Below are positions 34,916-45,676 of a DNA stretch of 64,000 nt, piece after piece. The translations under genes were made by a program, and so were the position numbers. A model generated the notes under the pieces. The model was not told where the DNA came from, did not search any database, and was given only the letters and a program-made list of their open reading frames with translations. The stretch lies in NCBI GenBank assembly GCA_014925825.1, contig JACGCK010000119.1, positions 82,693 to 146,692 of the forward strand. Direction: 5' to 3'. Every line of letters starts with the position of its first letter. Within the stretch, counting starts at the first letter, position 1. This DNA is from Pholiota molesta. Taxonomy: Eukaryota; Basidiomycota; Agaricomycetes; Agaricales; Strophariaceae.

Positions 34916-36123
34916 CTTGATGAGCAGACAATAGCGCCGCCAGGCTCTGCTATAGCTTTCTTGGACGTCGCAACAGACGTTTTCTGCCTTCTTTGCGCTC
35001 GTTGATTGCGATTATGTTGGCTGCTGTCGCTAGTGATATTGCTACTATTACTCATTGACGACGTACGCGTAATTCGTAGTGTCTTCTTTCCCGTGAATTG
35101 GTCTTGTATCAACCTTGTATGCTCATTATTATCATGCATATGGTCATGATTGTCGAGCATCGTGAACGTTGCGGTTGGTAAAGCTATTTAGAACGACTCG
35201 AGAGCTCCTCTCTACTCGGCTTACATATGGCTCTCCCTCCCGATACCTGCTGTTGTTTATGGTGCCTCTCCCTCGATAACCGGAGCCTCGTGGGAGCGAG
35301 CGCGCGACTACCTCATTTGAGTGGATCAGGCGCTCTGGGTGAGTATAGTGGCGCCGTTGGAGTGCGGCACATGAACAGTTCGTGTCAGATGGACGTTGAG
35401 GTGTCTGCGCACTTCCGATTTTGCGAAGACGCGGAAGATGATGGGCTAGAGGTATTTGATGGCCGTCACCAGTATACGTATGCACGCACGTAGCGCGATG
35501 TATATTGTGAGTTACAAGTGTCAATTGATCCAACGTCCAAACTGACTCTGGTTACTGCATCGGTGTACAGCGCGTGATGAGCTACAGCAAGTTGGCGCCC
35601 AGAATCACACTCATATCGTGATATTGTCTAAGTATGAATTATTTCTTGTCCTGTATTACTTGCCGATGTGATAACATCCCACTCATAGCCCGTCGCGACT
35701 CACAGCTTGATTCTTTGGATCATCATAATCGGCAGGCTGTGCATGCAATACTCAAGGGTCAATGATCTGCTATAATTAAAGTCATCATTCAATCAACATC
35801 TCTGATTGATTAAAGACATGTGCTGATCGTTGAATTACTACAGCGCCTAAAAGATCTCTTATCCGCTCTATATTCGGTACAATGAGAAAGATATCTAGGG
35901 ATCTGAGTGGTGCTTGAGGCCTTTCGCGCTGTGCCCTTGACGAGGCTCATCAAGTGCCGTACGTGATTCATCTTTCACAGTCAAGTAACAGTCTCCAAGC
36001 TTCTACTTTACTCATTTGCAAAAACCAAGGAATATCAATTGTCGCCATATATAAAACTTGCGCTAAATCTCCAGTAGTTCTTCACACCGTCCACTTTCCA
36101 CTACAATTCCATTTCTTGACCAA
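34916..36123. other. Intergenic, no gene seen
   Basis: Overlapping frames at 34786-35160 and 35144-35533 (minus) lack motifs and good codon pattern. The last 200 bp are the upstream region of gene B; no TATA box was placed with confidence. Confidence 0.35.
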
Positions 36124-37411
36124 ATGTCAACACTAGGTATACCTGTCGATATCGAGAAATCGGAAATAAGCAGCAGCCTCAACGCCTCTGTTCTCTTCTT
36201 CTTTTTAGTGGGTATGTGTGAGCTTCTAACAGATGCTCGTTTCCAGAAACTGAATGATTTCTGGCAGGAATGTACACTATAATTTACTTTGGATGCATAT
36301 ACATTCACTGTATGTTGTCAATTCTCAGTCGGATATAACATATTCACGCGGCAGGTACGCAGCCACAAGGAGTTTATCCAAGAGCGCCCTCGTTTCTGCA
36401 GCTATTACCATCCTATACTTGAATGTGATGGTCGGAGCTGGCTGTCAGTGGTACGTGATAAAATGGCAATACGTGGACAATGGCGATACGCGAGATTCGG
36501 TCTTCTTGTCGTTATATACGTTTCCTCGATGGTCGGGTCTTGTTGTCGACATATCGTCCTATATTTCCTATGTGATCGCGGATGGACTTCTTGTGCGTAT
36601 TTTTATTATCAGCTTCATACATAATTTTACACTTACAATGGTATATACTTGACACAGATATGGCGATGCTTCATTGTATGGAATCGTTCATTGCAGATCA
36701 TATCGGTGTCATTACTTCTTATTATCACAGAGATAGGTAAGTTATCCATACGTATTATGCTGATGTTGATGAATCATGAATGTGACTTTATTCCCCAGCG
36801 CTCCTCTTCGCCTCAACAACATTTCAGGCGAAATACACTGGAATGATAGCGCCTCCGGCATTGGTAACCACACTAAACGACTTGCTAGCCGCAGCGTTAT
36901 TCATGTCATTTGGCACCACTCTTGTTACGACTGTCCTTATTGCATACAGAATCTATTCCGTCTCGAAACAGAAACTTCCCTCCTCCAGACGGTTCAATGA
37001 TATCATGGATATAGTGGTCCAATCCGGTGCAATATATGCCTTCTCGCAATTGGCATTTGCAATAGCTAGCGTCTTGACATCGACTGGAGTTAATACACGC
37101 AGCATTGCTTTCCTGAACTATACATCAGCACTAAACACGGCCATCGCAGTGCGTTTACTTTTCGGCATATACCTAACGTATTAAACTGATAAGAAACCCA
37201 GGGAATCTTACCAACTATTATGGTGGCTCGGGTGTCCTTGCTATCTGCTGAAACTATCTACCCTTCGACTTCGATACATTTATCCGGCCTCCAATTCCAC
37301 GCAAATACCTCCCACCCAACAGTTGATGTGGAGACAATGGCGATCACTATAACCGTCGACGCAGATAAAACTCCAGCAGGTGAAGGACAGGCAGTTGGTA
37401 AGGTCCAATAA
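36124..37411 (+). CDS. Seven-helix membrane protein gene B (332 aa, intact)
   Basis: join(36124..36211, 36268..36309, 36363..36592, 36658..36736, 36799..37148, 37202..37411) sums to 999 bp with no stop before 37411. The protein starts MSTLGIPVDIEKSE. It has about seven hydrophobic helices, a conserved WYVIKWQYVDNGDTRDSVF loop, ADGLL then IWRCFIVWN at the exon 3/4 junction, an AYRIYSVSK loop, a VVQSGAIYAFSQL helix, and GILPTIMVARV before a hydrophilic tail. The family is expanded in Agaricomycetes with no established function; a membrane location is inferred from the helices. Paralogues are A, A' and C, with an extra last exon at 37675. It is the cleanest copy and was used as the template for splice sites. 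Confidence 0.8.
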
Positions 37412-37674
37412 AAGTTCAAATCACAGTATAAATGGAGTACGACTACTAGTATTGTACTTGCTTGTTTCTTGTATGGTAATTGTTACTTTGCTAAAATAAT
37501 CTCCAACGTATTCGTCCTTGTGACGGGATATTATTCGCCAACTGATTAATGCGCGAAATTCTTCGCTCAATGCTGCGAAATTTTATGTAGTATGTAGGTG
37601 TTTCATATTAAATTTCGTTGTACCCGTTTCATTTCCATTGCATCACCTGATAGATTGTATTGATGGTTGAAGTA

Positions 37675-37871
37675 GGGAATATCGGCCACTATTATGGTCG
37701 CTCGTGTCGCCCTACTTTCCTGCTGAAACCACGTTTCCCACGACTATCGACCAATTCTCTGGCCTTCAGTTCCACGCACGTTCTACACGCCAGACGGATA
37801 ACGCTGACGATGTAGACGCTGCGCACTCTGTTGAAATAGAGCGGGAAAAGCAGAAAATAGCCCATGTCTAA
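37675..37871 (+). pseudogene. Orphan last exon of the seven-helix family
   Basis: After an acceptor-like TAG the sequence matches exon 6 of gene B (GNIGHYYG/ATTATGGTCGCTCG, then SGLQFHAR...), with one extra base in the CTTTCCTGC stretch that shifts the frame. No exons 1-5 precede it within 260 bp. It is a leftover of a partial tandem duplication of gene B. Confidence 0.65.
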
Positions 37872-38057
37872 AAGATAAATACCTATGAAGAGCCTCGATG
37901 TTTGATGATACATTTCATGTCAGATTTCATTGTAAATTGCGTAACGTAGATGGCGCCGTGTATTATGAGTTGAAAAGTATCGAAATCAAAAGTAGAAATA
38001 GCAACGAAGTCGAAAGCAGGAGAGCAAAGCAAGACAAGCCGTAAGCACCTATAATCT

Positions 38058-39264
38058 TCAACAATTCTGAGCCTCGCTCAGTTTTTCCCAAGGAGGAAGT
38101 TCGAACCACGTCGGCAGACACTCCCAAACCTCCTTCCTGCCCTTCAAGTGCTGGGACTGACAATACGCGACGCAATCCGCACACACGTTCAGCGAGTTCC
38201 AGCCATCGTACGCGCGCAGCGGGTGTGGCGAGCGCTGCCTCTCCAGCGCATGCCACTCCGCATGCGGCCCCCGCGCATGGGCGCACAGCGGCGAATGACA
38301 CACGGGGCTCCTCTGGAAGACGATCAAAAACGAATGGGACATGCTCATCTGCGCCCACTGGAGCCGCTCGCGGCCGATGAGCACGACCATCTTATCGCGC
38401 CACGAGACATCGCCAGGCCGATCTTTAAGGAAACGCCGGTGGGGGAAGCGCGAGAGGCAGTAGTACGCGTACGGTAGAGCCTCGGGGACGTTGCTCTCTT
38501 GGGCGATGCGGATTGCGCGCATGACGGTGTCAGATTTGTACCGGTCGGAGGACGAAGTGGCTTTTGACTCGTAGCCCTCGAAGGTGTGCGGGAATTTTGC
38601 GAGCAGGAGAGATATGCATCGTTGGCGGATGTAGCGGATCATGTACTTGGTGCTCAGGCGCAGGATACCTTCGATGAAGGTGAGGACGGCATCGAGGTCG
38701 GCCTGAGCCGGCAGGGTCTCGAAGTGGCTAGAAACGCCGCAAGTGAGTTGAAAAATGAAGAAATGACAAGCATGTCACGTACTTAGGGGTGTACACCGCA
38801 TTCAATAGGTCCACAAAATCCTTCTCGTCATCATGCAGATGAACGACGTGGCATCCCTCGATCATGCTTTCTCCGTCTGGTTGGGGAACGGTGAACAAAT
38901 CCGCGAAGACTTCCGAGTGATTTGCCAATATCGTCTGGTGGACGCGAAATAGTGTCTTTTGAACACAGAGAATAATGGAACCGTCGTATAGCCAGAATGT
39001 TTCGTGAGGTGTTGGGGCTACCAATTGATTGGAGCTCGCAGGCGACGGCGGAGTGGATTCGTTATCGAAAACTGTTACTGAAAAGCTGCTGTTGAAGGGC
39101 GTCGCGTATGGGGATGCCACTGTGGTATCGGTGAATGTCGCGATGGAATTCCTGTTCCTCGAGGGGCCGGAAAGCTCGAAGGTACTGGCTCTTGTATGCT
39201 CAGCGTCGCCTTGAGATATACTTCTTGGCCCATAGGATGATTGTTTCCAGTCGATTTGAGGCAT
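38058..39264 (-). CDS. BTB/POZ domain protein (383 aa)
   Basis: Two exons, 39264-38783 and 38727-38058, joined by a 55-bp GT/AG intron, give 1152 bp (384 codons with the stop). After a Ser/Thr-rich N-terminus of about 85 residues comes a BTB/POZ fold (LYDGSIILCVQKTLFRVHQTILANHS... VFADLFTVPQ, then HLHDDEKDFVDLLNAVY), continuing over the intron into a helical segment (LSTKYMIRYIRQRCISLL). The C-terminal half has a Cys/His cluster (CHSPLCAH, NVCADCVAYC). BTB domains dimerise and often link substrates to Cul3 ligases; this fungal type is usually annotated only as BTB protein. The gene appears intact and single-copy here. Confidence 0.82.
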
Positions 39265-40057
39265 GGATGGACCCGCAATCTATACCGTCGGGGCTGGTGT
39301 CCTGCTCCGAGGGGGTGACTTGATTGTGTCGTCCGATGAGAAGGACTTGATTTGCATACAAGATTCTGCGCGTAGAAGAAGCTAGAAAACCTCGCGAGAG
39401 TCAAGAAGAAAAGAAGAGACGGCCCTAATTGGCCAAACGATGCTGGTTTTGTGCATCTGCCCACGAGTGCCGGGCCACAGAGGCCTGCGCGTCCAAAGGA
39501 CCAGCATGCATATGGTTATCGTCGAGCATCATGCCTTTCCGTCATCATTTAGCTAGAGCGCGAACGCTGGGGTATTTAGCAGCGCTGGCTGGCGCGCCGA
39601 TGAGCAAACGGCCAGCGTGGTGGTTGCATTGCAAGGTGGAATCAACATATGTCATGCTTCGGCTCTCGGTTGTAATCCGCGCCGATCAAGCGCCGATGGA
39701 TGAAAGCCATTAAGTCCTTGTTAAGTCCATTCAAACTCCATACTTATTAGGCTTTTCATTTCTCTGGCCTTTTCGTTCACTCTGATCCAGAATGATGAGT
39801 AAGATACGAATGTAACGGTAAGCTTGAGCCTTCAATCGAATCAATCAATACAGTTTCCATTGCATCTATTATTGAAAGTTTTGAACCCTTGACAGGCGCA
39901 ACGTGAAGGACGCACAGCAATCTTATAATCGTTCATCATTAATCAGTCTCCAGAGCTCCAATCCACATGCATCGATCGAGCACCGATTTAAAATGACATT
40001 AAGAGAATGAGAAAGAGAATCAGAACAGAATTACAGAACTAGAAAATTGAGACAGCT
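39265..40057. other. Intergenic, no gene seen
   Basis: Upstream region of the BTB gene and downstream region of the first acyltransferase-like gene. The plus frame 39429-39713 has no support. Confidence 0.4.
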
Positions 40058-41587
40058 TCAAATACTAATGGAATGCTCTGCTCTCCTATTGAGACGGCCA
40101 CGAACAGCGAACCATCCACGCTTCGCAAAATTACCGAGAGCTATCATACCGATTCCCCCATAATGTGCGTAGTAAATGGCCATCCAACCTAACATCGCCC
40201 ACCTCAAAAACATGTTATCGAAGACGCGAACCTGGTTCCCAACAACGTACAGCATCTGCACGTATACCTGGAGATGCGCCGTGCGTGAGAAGCTACCCCA
40301 ATCCATCGCCAGAGCGCGGCTCGTCAGGAAAACGCCGATCACCGCCTCCGGGACAAGCATTAATGTATATACCACCCACGTGGCGTAGAACGCAGACACC
40401 GCTGGTTGTGGGAAGACGAGCGCGGGGCGCTGGCGCACATCGAAGAAGGGCGCTATGCTATCTGGGGCGGCCCGATACGATCCATATAGAAGAGTTGTGG
40501 TGAAGCCTAACCGGATGACGAGGCCCGTAGCAGGAGAGAAGAAACTCAGGCCTTGGGTGTTTGCTAGGATGAATTTGTAGTAGTGAACAAAATGAACGCC
40601 GGCGGTATACGCGATGAGGTAAAGGAGGGGGAAATGGAGATCGGCGCTGTTGACAGCGTACAACCAGTGTTCCGCTGCGGAGCCGGTAGGAAAAATCTTG
40701 CGCGCAAGGCCGTTCCCATATATGAAAACCCAAAATTCAACAACGATAAAGAGGAGCTTCACTATTGCGAAGCGTATATTCGTGGTGATGAAGTAGGTGG
40801 GCTTATTCGGGCTGGACGTGAGCAAATTGACTGTGCGGAAGAAGGCGTAGATGTAGTCGAGCGCGAGGACGGCGAGGACGTAGGCGGTGGGGCCGTTAAG
40901 GAGAGCCAAGACGCCCTCGCGCGAGGCGTAGTACGGGGCCGTTGCAGCGGTCTCGGCGGGCGGCAAAGGGTGTACGAGCTTCGCCAGGTATACGAAGGCC
41001 TGGTAGAAAACGACGGTTATGGCCGTCTTCCAAGTCCTCCTGAGCACGAATCGGATGGGAGACCTTCCGTGCATCACCATCGTGAACTGGGAGGAGAACC
41101 CGGCGACGAAAAACAACAGAGGAACTGCTAATAGCCTGGTCATCCCAACGAAAAGATTAATGAAAATGAATGACTTCGGCCATGTTTCGTGGACTTGGGC
41201 TGCTTGGCGGTGCGTAGAGACGGCTTGGATAGCGGCATTCTGGAGGATAATGAGGGACAGGGCAGTGGTGCGAATGTTGTCCATGGCATTGATCCTCAGC
41301 GTGAGCGCCTCCTCTTGACTCAAGGGCGCTCGAGCCGACTTTGAGGTGGGCGCTTTATCGGCTTCGGGCTTTGGGTGTCCAGCCTCGATATCGGTTACCT
41401 CTTCCTTAGAGGTTGCGGGCTTATCTTCGGGGAATTCCTGTTTCTCGTTGATATCTAGTAGAGCGTCGAATTCAGTGTCCTCAATTGGCTCTTTCACGTC
41501 GACATCTGCAGAAGGAAGGGCTGACTTGGCGTCCATGCAAGTTGCTATGGTAGTAGCCAGTATGTGCAAAATTATGGAGAGTTGCAC
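40058..41587 (-). CDS. Acyltransferase-3-like multi-pass membrane protein, copy 1 (509 aa)
   Basis: This is a single uninterrupted frame without introns. Residues 1-100 are hydrophilic (rich in Asp, Glu, Lys, Pro) after a possible hydrophobic start. Then a MDNIRTTALSLIILQNAA segment opens about ten membrane helices (FVGMTRLLAVPLLFFVAGFSSQ, AYVLAVLALDYIYAFF, LHFPLLYLIAYTAGVHFVHYY, TWVVYTLMLVPEAVIGVFLTS). The overall plan resembles membrane acyltransferases of the Acyl_transf_3/OatA group, which move acyl groups across or onto membrane substrates. The His normally found in the first helix is replaced here (LQNAA), so catalysis is doubtful. It is the first of a tandem array of four. Confidence 0.6.
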   Translation of the reverse strand: MQLSIILHILATTIATCMDAKSALPSADVDVKEPIEDTEFDALLDINEKQEFPEDKPATSKEEVTDIEAGHPKPEADKAPTSKSARAPLSQEEALTLRINAMDNIRTTALSLIILQNAAIQAVSTHRQAAQVHETWPKSFIFINLFVGMTRLLAVPLLFFVAGFSSQFTMVMHGRSPIRFVLRRTWKTAITVVFYQAFVYLAKLVHPLPPAETAATAPYYASREGVLALLNGPTAYVLAVLALDYIYAFFRTVNLLTSSPNKPTYFITTNIRFAIVKLLFIVVEFWVFIYGNGLARKIFPTGSAAEHWLYAVNSADLHFPLLYLIAYTAGVHFVHYYKFILANTQGLSFFSPATGLVIRLGFTTTLLYGSYRAAPDSIAPFFDVRQRPALVFPQPAVSAFYATWVVYTLMLVPEAVIGVFLTSRALAMDWGSFSRTAHLQVYVQMLYVVGNQVRVFDNMFLRWAMLGWMAIYYAHYGGIGMIALGNFAKRGWFAVRGRLNRRAEHSISI

Positions 41588-41872
41588 GGAGCGAACAAAT
41601 GTCTTTATGAGTGTGTTGAGCGAGCAGTGGATAAGGGATCCGAGTGGAGGCTGTGTAGTTCTTTCTTGGTTCTTTCATCTCACGCTATGTGGTTGAATAC
41701 CGGCAGGAATGGCATCTGACGTACTGAGTACTTCCTAGACGCACGATGATGTGTATCATGATATGGATCTTGATTAATTCTGCTTACCGTGTTGAAATTA
41801 CACACTAACTGATTACGAAGTAAGAAAATGGGCCGTGCAAAGGGCGTGAAGAACTAGAAAATCTAGACAGCT

Positions 41873-43402
41873 TCAAATACTAATGGATTGCTCTGCTCTC
41901 CTATTGAGACGGCTACGAACAGCGAACCACCCACGCTTCGCAAAATTACCGAGAGCTATCATACCGATTCCCCCATAATGTGCGTAGTAAATGGCCATCA
42001 AACCTAACATCCCCCACCTCAAAAATATGTTATCGAAGACGCGAACCTGGTTCCCAACAACATACAGCATCTGCACGTATACCTGGAGATGCGCCGTGCG
42101 TGAGAAGCTACCCCAATCCATCGCCAGAGCGCGGCTCGTCAGGAAAACCGTGATCACCGCCTCCGGGACAAGCATTAATGTATATACCACCCACATGGCA
42201 TAGAGCGCAGACACCCCTGGTTGTGGGAAGACGAGCGCGGGGCGCTGGCGTACATCGAAGAGGGGCGCAATACCCACTGGGGCGGCCCGATACGATCCAT
42301 ATAGCAGAGCTGTGGTGAAGGCTATCCGGGTGAGGAGGGTCGTAGCAGGAAAGAAGCGGCTCGTGTCTTGCTTAGCTAGGATGAATTTGTAGTAGTGAAC
42401 GAAATGAACGCCGGCGGTGTAACCAATGAGGTAAAGGACGGGAAAATGGAGGTCGGTGCTGTTGAGAGCGTACAACCAGTGTTCCGCTGCGGAACCGGCT
42501 GGAAAAATCTTGCGCGCAAGCCCATTCCCATATGCGAAAACCCAAAATTCAACAACGATGAAGAGAAGCTTCGTGATTTCGTAGCGCATTTTCGTGGTGA
42601 TGAAATAGGTGGGCTTATTCGGGCTGGATATGAACACGTTGGCGGTGCGGAAAATGGCGTAAATGTAGTCGAGGGCGAGGACGGCGATGACGTAGGCTGT
42701 AGGACCATTAAGGATCGCTAATACACCCTCGCGTGAAGCGTAGTACGGCGTCGCTGCGGCAGTGTCGATGGGCGGCAAAGGATGTACGAGCTTTGCAAGA
42801 TATGTGAAGCCCTGGTAGAAAATAACCGTCAACGCAGTCTTCCAAGTCCTCCTAAGGACGAATTGAGCGGTCGACCTTCCGTGAATTACCATCGTGAACT
42901 GGGAGGAGAACCCAGCGACGAAGAACAGGAGAGGAACCGCTAAGAGCCTAGTCATCCCAACGAAAACGTTAATGAAGACGAACGCCTTCGGCCATGTTTC
43001 GTGGACTTCGTCAGCTTGGCGATGCGTAGCGACCGCTTGGACAGCGGCATTCTGGAGGAGGATGAGGGATAGGACAGTGGTGCGAATGTTGTCCATGGCC
43101 TTGATCCTCAGATTGCCCGCCTCCTCATGGCTCAAGGGCGCTCGACTCGGAGGCGGCTTCGAGGTGGGCGCTTCATCGACTTCGGGCTTTGGCTGTCCTG
43201 CCTCGATATCGATCTCTTCCTTAGGATTGTCGGGCTTATCTTCGGGGAGTTCTTGTTTCTCGTTGATATCTAGCAGAGTGTCGTATTCAGCATCCTCGAT
43301 TGGCTCTTTCACGTCGACATCGGCGGAAGGGAGAGCTAACTTGGCATCCATGCCAGCTGCTATGGTAGTAAAGAGTGGGTGCAAGATCGTGGAGAGTTTC
43401 AC
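41873..43402 (-). CDS. Acyltransferase-3-like multi-pass membrane protein, copy 2 (509 aa)
   Basis: The same length and plan as copy 1, with about 85-90 percent of residues matching by eye, so this is a recent tandem duplicate. Differences cluster in the acidic N-terminal 100 residues and the loop after the fifth helix. The first-helix motif is MDNIRTTVLSLILLQNAA, again without the family His. No intron or stop. Confidence 0.6.
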   Translation of the reverse strand: MKLSTILHPLFTTIAAGMDAKLALPSADVDVKEPIEDAEYDTLLDINEKQELPEDKPDNPKEEIDIEAGQPKPEVDEAPTSKPPPSRAPLSHEEAGNLRIKAMDNIRTTVLSLILLQNAAVQAVATHRQADEVHETWPKAFVFINVFVGMTRLLAVPLLFFVAGFSSQFTMVIHGRSTAQFVLRRTWKTALTVIFYQGFTYLAKLVHPLPPIDTAAATPYYASREGVLAILNGPTAYVIAVLALDYIYAIFRTANVFISSPNKPTYFITTKMRYEITKLLFIVVEFWVFAYGNGLARKIFPAGSAAEHWLYALNSTDLHFPVLYLIGYTAGVHFVHYYKFILAKQDTSRFFPATTLLTRIAFTTALLYGSYRAAPVGIAPLFDVRQRPALVFPQPGVSALYAMWVVYTLMLVPEAVITVFLTSRALAMDWGSFSRTAHLQVYVQMLYVVGNQVRVFDNIFLRWGMLGLMAIYYAHYGGIGMIALGNFAKRGWFAVRSRLNRRAEQSISI

Positions 43403-44639
43403 GAGCGAACAAAGATGAGTGTGTTGAGAGAAGTGGGCAAGGGCTCCGAGCGCAGGCTGTGTCGTTCTTTCGTCTCACGCTATGTCGTTGAACACGGGGA
43501 CCGGCAGGAACGGCACTTGATGTTGTATTTACACCAGACCTGCACTAGACTTTGATGATGTACAGCACTTTGCAGCGCCTTAGGGAACTGGTTTCACATA
43601 GTAGATGTATCCGTATACCGATGTATTCCTGGCTGACTTAGGCAGGATGACACTATGGGCGTACGTACTTATGTATGAGCTGGGTAGTCGGGCGTCTGCA
43701 TGCGATGAACGTCGGGATTACCTCGCTCAAGGTGTTAAGATCATAGCACACAATCAATATTTACAAAGCGAAAACATGGGGCGTGTAATGGAGGCGTGGC
43801 ATGCACTATACAAATAGTCGGCCATTTCCTTCCTTGAGCTGAGTATATGATTTGTAAGAAATAATACTAAACAAATTTAATTAAATGTACGTTTGTTGCT
43901 GCCTCTGAATCTTTCGTTCATGCGCATACTTACCTCGACTTTCTAATCTTTTGGTGTATCGTAAGTGGCAGAGGGGGGCGCGGAGAATTCGTTGGCCAGG
44001 TATCACAGAGGAGGCGATATTTGAGGAAAGGGATCGAATCGGGTGAACATGAGTCAAATGAACAAAGCGTTCATGATCAGGAGAGCGGACGAGCTCTCAG
44101 CTAATCCGTTTCGGGTCGATTTTTACGTGAAGGCGTTGGTTGAGCGGAGAGAAGGAGGTGGTGTGGGCGAATGCCGCTGCACAACAAGGATGAGGGCGAC
44201 GCCGGATAAGAAGCCAGCGTGAAAATTGTAGGAACGAGCGCGTAGCTCATTTGCGCTCGACAGAACCGAGTAGCCTCCTCGCACTCGTCCATCCTCGAGG
44301 TTTTACTAGAGGTGTTACGGTAGACGCATGCTGCGCGTTGTCGAAGGCATAAGCTTGGCGAGAGAATACGCCTTAGGGCGTACATCTGGGCGGGAAATGT
44401 GGAGGCGAAGGCCAGGAAAGTTTCCAGCCAAACAGCTGGGGCAGCGGTCGTCCTCGCCTCGCTTATGGTGAGGACGATCGCTTCAGAGAGATTAGTAGTG
44501 GATATGACGAGATGGGGGAAGTACATACCTAGGGTCATTTTCGCGCTGCTCGGTCGCGGATGCTCACAATTCACCTCCCTTGTCCTTTGTACTTTCAACG
44601 CTAACCGATAAGCCATGAACATCGTACTCCGGTCAACAT
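43403..44639. other. Intergenic, no supported gene
   Basis: Open frames at 43605-43817 (+) and 44101-44685 (-) have no recognisable motif. The latter runs through the truncation point of acyltransferase copy 3 in a different frame, so it is not a conserved extension of that gene. Confidence 0.35.
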
Positions 44640-45416
44640 CCAGCACTCTACGACGACGACGAGGAGTTTGGCGATTCGGAAGCATGTTTTCGTGGTGATG
44701 AAGTAGCTGGGCTTATCCGGACTGGACGCCAACAGATTAGATGTGCTGAAGACGGCGTAGATGTAATCGAGGGCGAGCACAGCGAGGATGTAGGAGGTGG
44801 GGCCATCAAGGATAGTCAAGATGCCCGCGTTGCATGAGGCGTAGTATGGCGTTGTTGCAGCGGTCACGGCGGGCCGCAGTGGGCGAGCGAGCTTCGCTAG
44901 ATATGCGAAGGCTTGGTAGAAAACGACCATCAGCACAGACTTCCACATCCTCCTAAGTGCAAGTTGGCTTGGTGAGCTTCCGTGTATCACCATCGCGAAC
45001 TGGGAGGAGAAGCCAGCGACGAAGAACAGAAGCGGAAATGCAAGAAGCCTAGCTGTCCCGATGAAAAGGCTGATGGGAACGAGCAATTTCGGCCATACAT
45101 CATGACCCTAAGCTGCTTGGCGGTGAGTGGAGAGGGCTTGGATGGCGGCGTTCCGGAGGATGACGAGGGAAAGAGCAGCGGCGCGAATCTTGTCCATGGT
45201 CTTAATCCTCAGCTCGAGCGCTTCCTCCAGCTCAAGGGTGCTTCGTCGGCTTCTGAATTTGACTTTCCAGCCTTGATATTGATTATGTCTTCCTTAGAAG
45301 CGTCGGCCATATCTTCTGTAAATTTCTCGTTAGTATTTAAGTGTATGATGTATAGCCTTCTTAACTGGCTCGTTCGTGTCGACCTGTGCAGAACGTAGGC
45401 CTGGCTTGGTGTCCAT
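44640..45416 (-). pseudogene. Acyltransferase-3-like copy 3, truncated
   Basis: From the ATG at 45416 a short N-terminus hits a stop after about 28 codons. Homology continues downstream in shifted frames and then in the open frame from 45086 (FIGTARLLAFPLLFFVAGFSSQ... LAVLALDYIYAVF... YFITTKTCF) to VVVVECWML near 44640, after which it ends abruptly. Helices 6-10 are gone. Confidence 0.75.
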
Positions 45417-45676
45417 CACAGTGACTGGTCGTTACGGCCAGTAATAGGTTGTGGTGCAAATGAGTGACTTGATGAGGGTGTTGAACGAGAGAGCTGAGCG
45501 TCGGCTGTGTCGTTCTTGATTCTTGCATCACACGCTATGTGATTGGATCATCGTAGCGCCGGCAAGTCCCGGATCGAAACGAATACTTATGGTCAGAGCT
45601 CATGCAACGCACTGTAGAGATTGTAAGAGCTATTGATATTCAATTTGGAGTACGTGTAGCGACACAGAAATTATTA

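Noticed and set aside
34271..35533. Hypothetical genes on both strands at 34.3-35.5 kb
   Set aside because: Low-complexity composition and mutually overlapping frames; no splice or motif evidence. The longest is listed at low confidence only.
44101..44685. 194-codon minus-strand frame
   Set aside because: It overlaps the truncation point of acyltransferase copy 3 in a different frame and has no recognisable motif.
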